From contig JAMLJB010000001.1 in NCBI GenBank assembly GCA_023953835.1, forward strand, positions 992,001 through 1,056,000: a stretch of DNA of 64,000 nucleotides, written 5' to 3'. Each line of letters begins with the position of its first letter. The stretch's first letter is position 1. This DNA is from Rhizobiaceae bacterium. Its GTDB lineage: Bacteria > Pseudomonadota > Alphaproteobacteria > Rhizobiales > Rhizobiaceae. Of the stretch, positions 63,986 to 64,000 are shown piece by piece. Both the position numbers and the translations under genes were made by a program. Under the pieces are notes generated by a model, which was not told where the DNA came from, did no database searches, and worked only from the letters and a program-made list of their open reading frames with translations.

Positions 63986-64000
63986 TCGAGACCCCTCAGA

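Overview
The window is a gene-dense, GC-rich chromosomal segment of an alphaproteobacterium, most likely order Hyphomicrobiales (Rhizobiales), near Mesorhizobium and other Phyllobacteriaceae. Evidence: rpsT next to dnaA with dnaN-recF further on, Irr (a rhizobial iron regulator) divergent from fabA-fabB-fabI, an ActS/ActR redox two-component pair, the order glnD-murJ-trpS-usp-nfu, and intergenic mosaic palindromes of the RIME type. No rRNA, tRNA, CRISPR array, prophage or complete insertion sequence was seen. The genus is inference.

Layout. 1-1.2 kb: two TadE/TadG-like pilus proteins. 1.3-4.6 kb: deoB, mutM, an enoyl-CoA hydratase and rpsT with a clear terminator. 4.6-11.6 kb: a long non-coding region, dnaA, a kinase/universal-stress-protein fusion with a metallophosphoesterase, then dnaN-recF. 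11.7-15.1 kb: a MoeB-like enzyme coupled to a two-subunit aconitase X, and a 2-hydroxyacid dehydrogenase. 15.2-16.4 kb: an SH3 protein and a MazEF-type module with a 20-bp palindromic operator. 16.4-19.7 kb: irr and fabABI. 20-26.9 kb: a SnoaL-flavin monooxygenase fusion and a complete branched-chain 2-oxoacid dehydrogenase operon. 27.2-30.2 kb: a reverse-strand operon of dut, trans-3-hydroxyproline dehydratase, a TolA-like small protein and adenosine kinase. 30.3-39.8 kb: glutamine amidotransferase, prfC, glnD, murJ, trpS, usp and nfu. 39.9-49.1 kb: L,D-transpeptidase, cueR, a TPR/GT41 glycosyltransferase, a HicBA-type module, mmcB, actR, actS and hrpB. 49.2-56.2 kb: a GFA-family protein and a seven-gene iron operon. 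56.9-61.1 kb: an RlpA-like protein, a sugar-acid operon and gshB. 61.3-64 kb: tonB, exbD, exbB and a secreted protein.

Iron is the strongest theme. The window holds irr itself, two 17-bp sites of the form TTAGAA-N3-TTCTAA that match the known Irr operator (ICE), one before nfu and one before the operon of a Cys-rich protein, imelysin, Bfd, Bfr, di-heme oxidoreductase, second imelysin and DUF1513, and the ExbBD-TonB energiser. Read together, Irr probably coordinates Fe-S assembly, iron storage and release and a periplasmic imelysin system.

The most distinctive DNA structure is a pair of related MITE-like elements (49569-49732 and 61078-61349) with long terminal inverted repeats and TA duplications. 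Each sits in the overlapping stop codons of two convergent genes, and its ends restore both stop codons.
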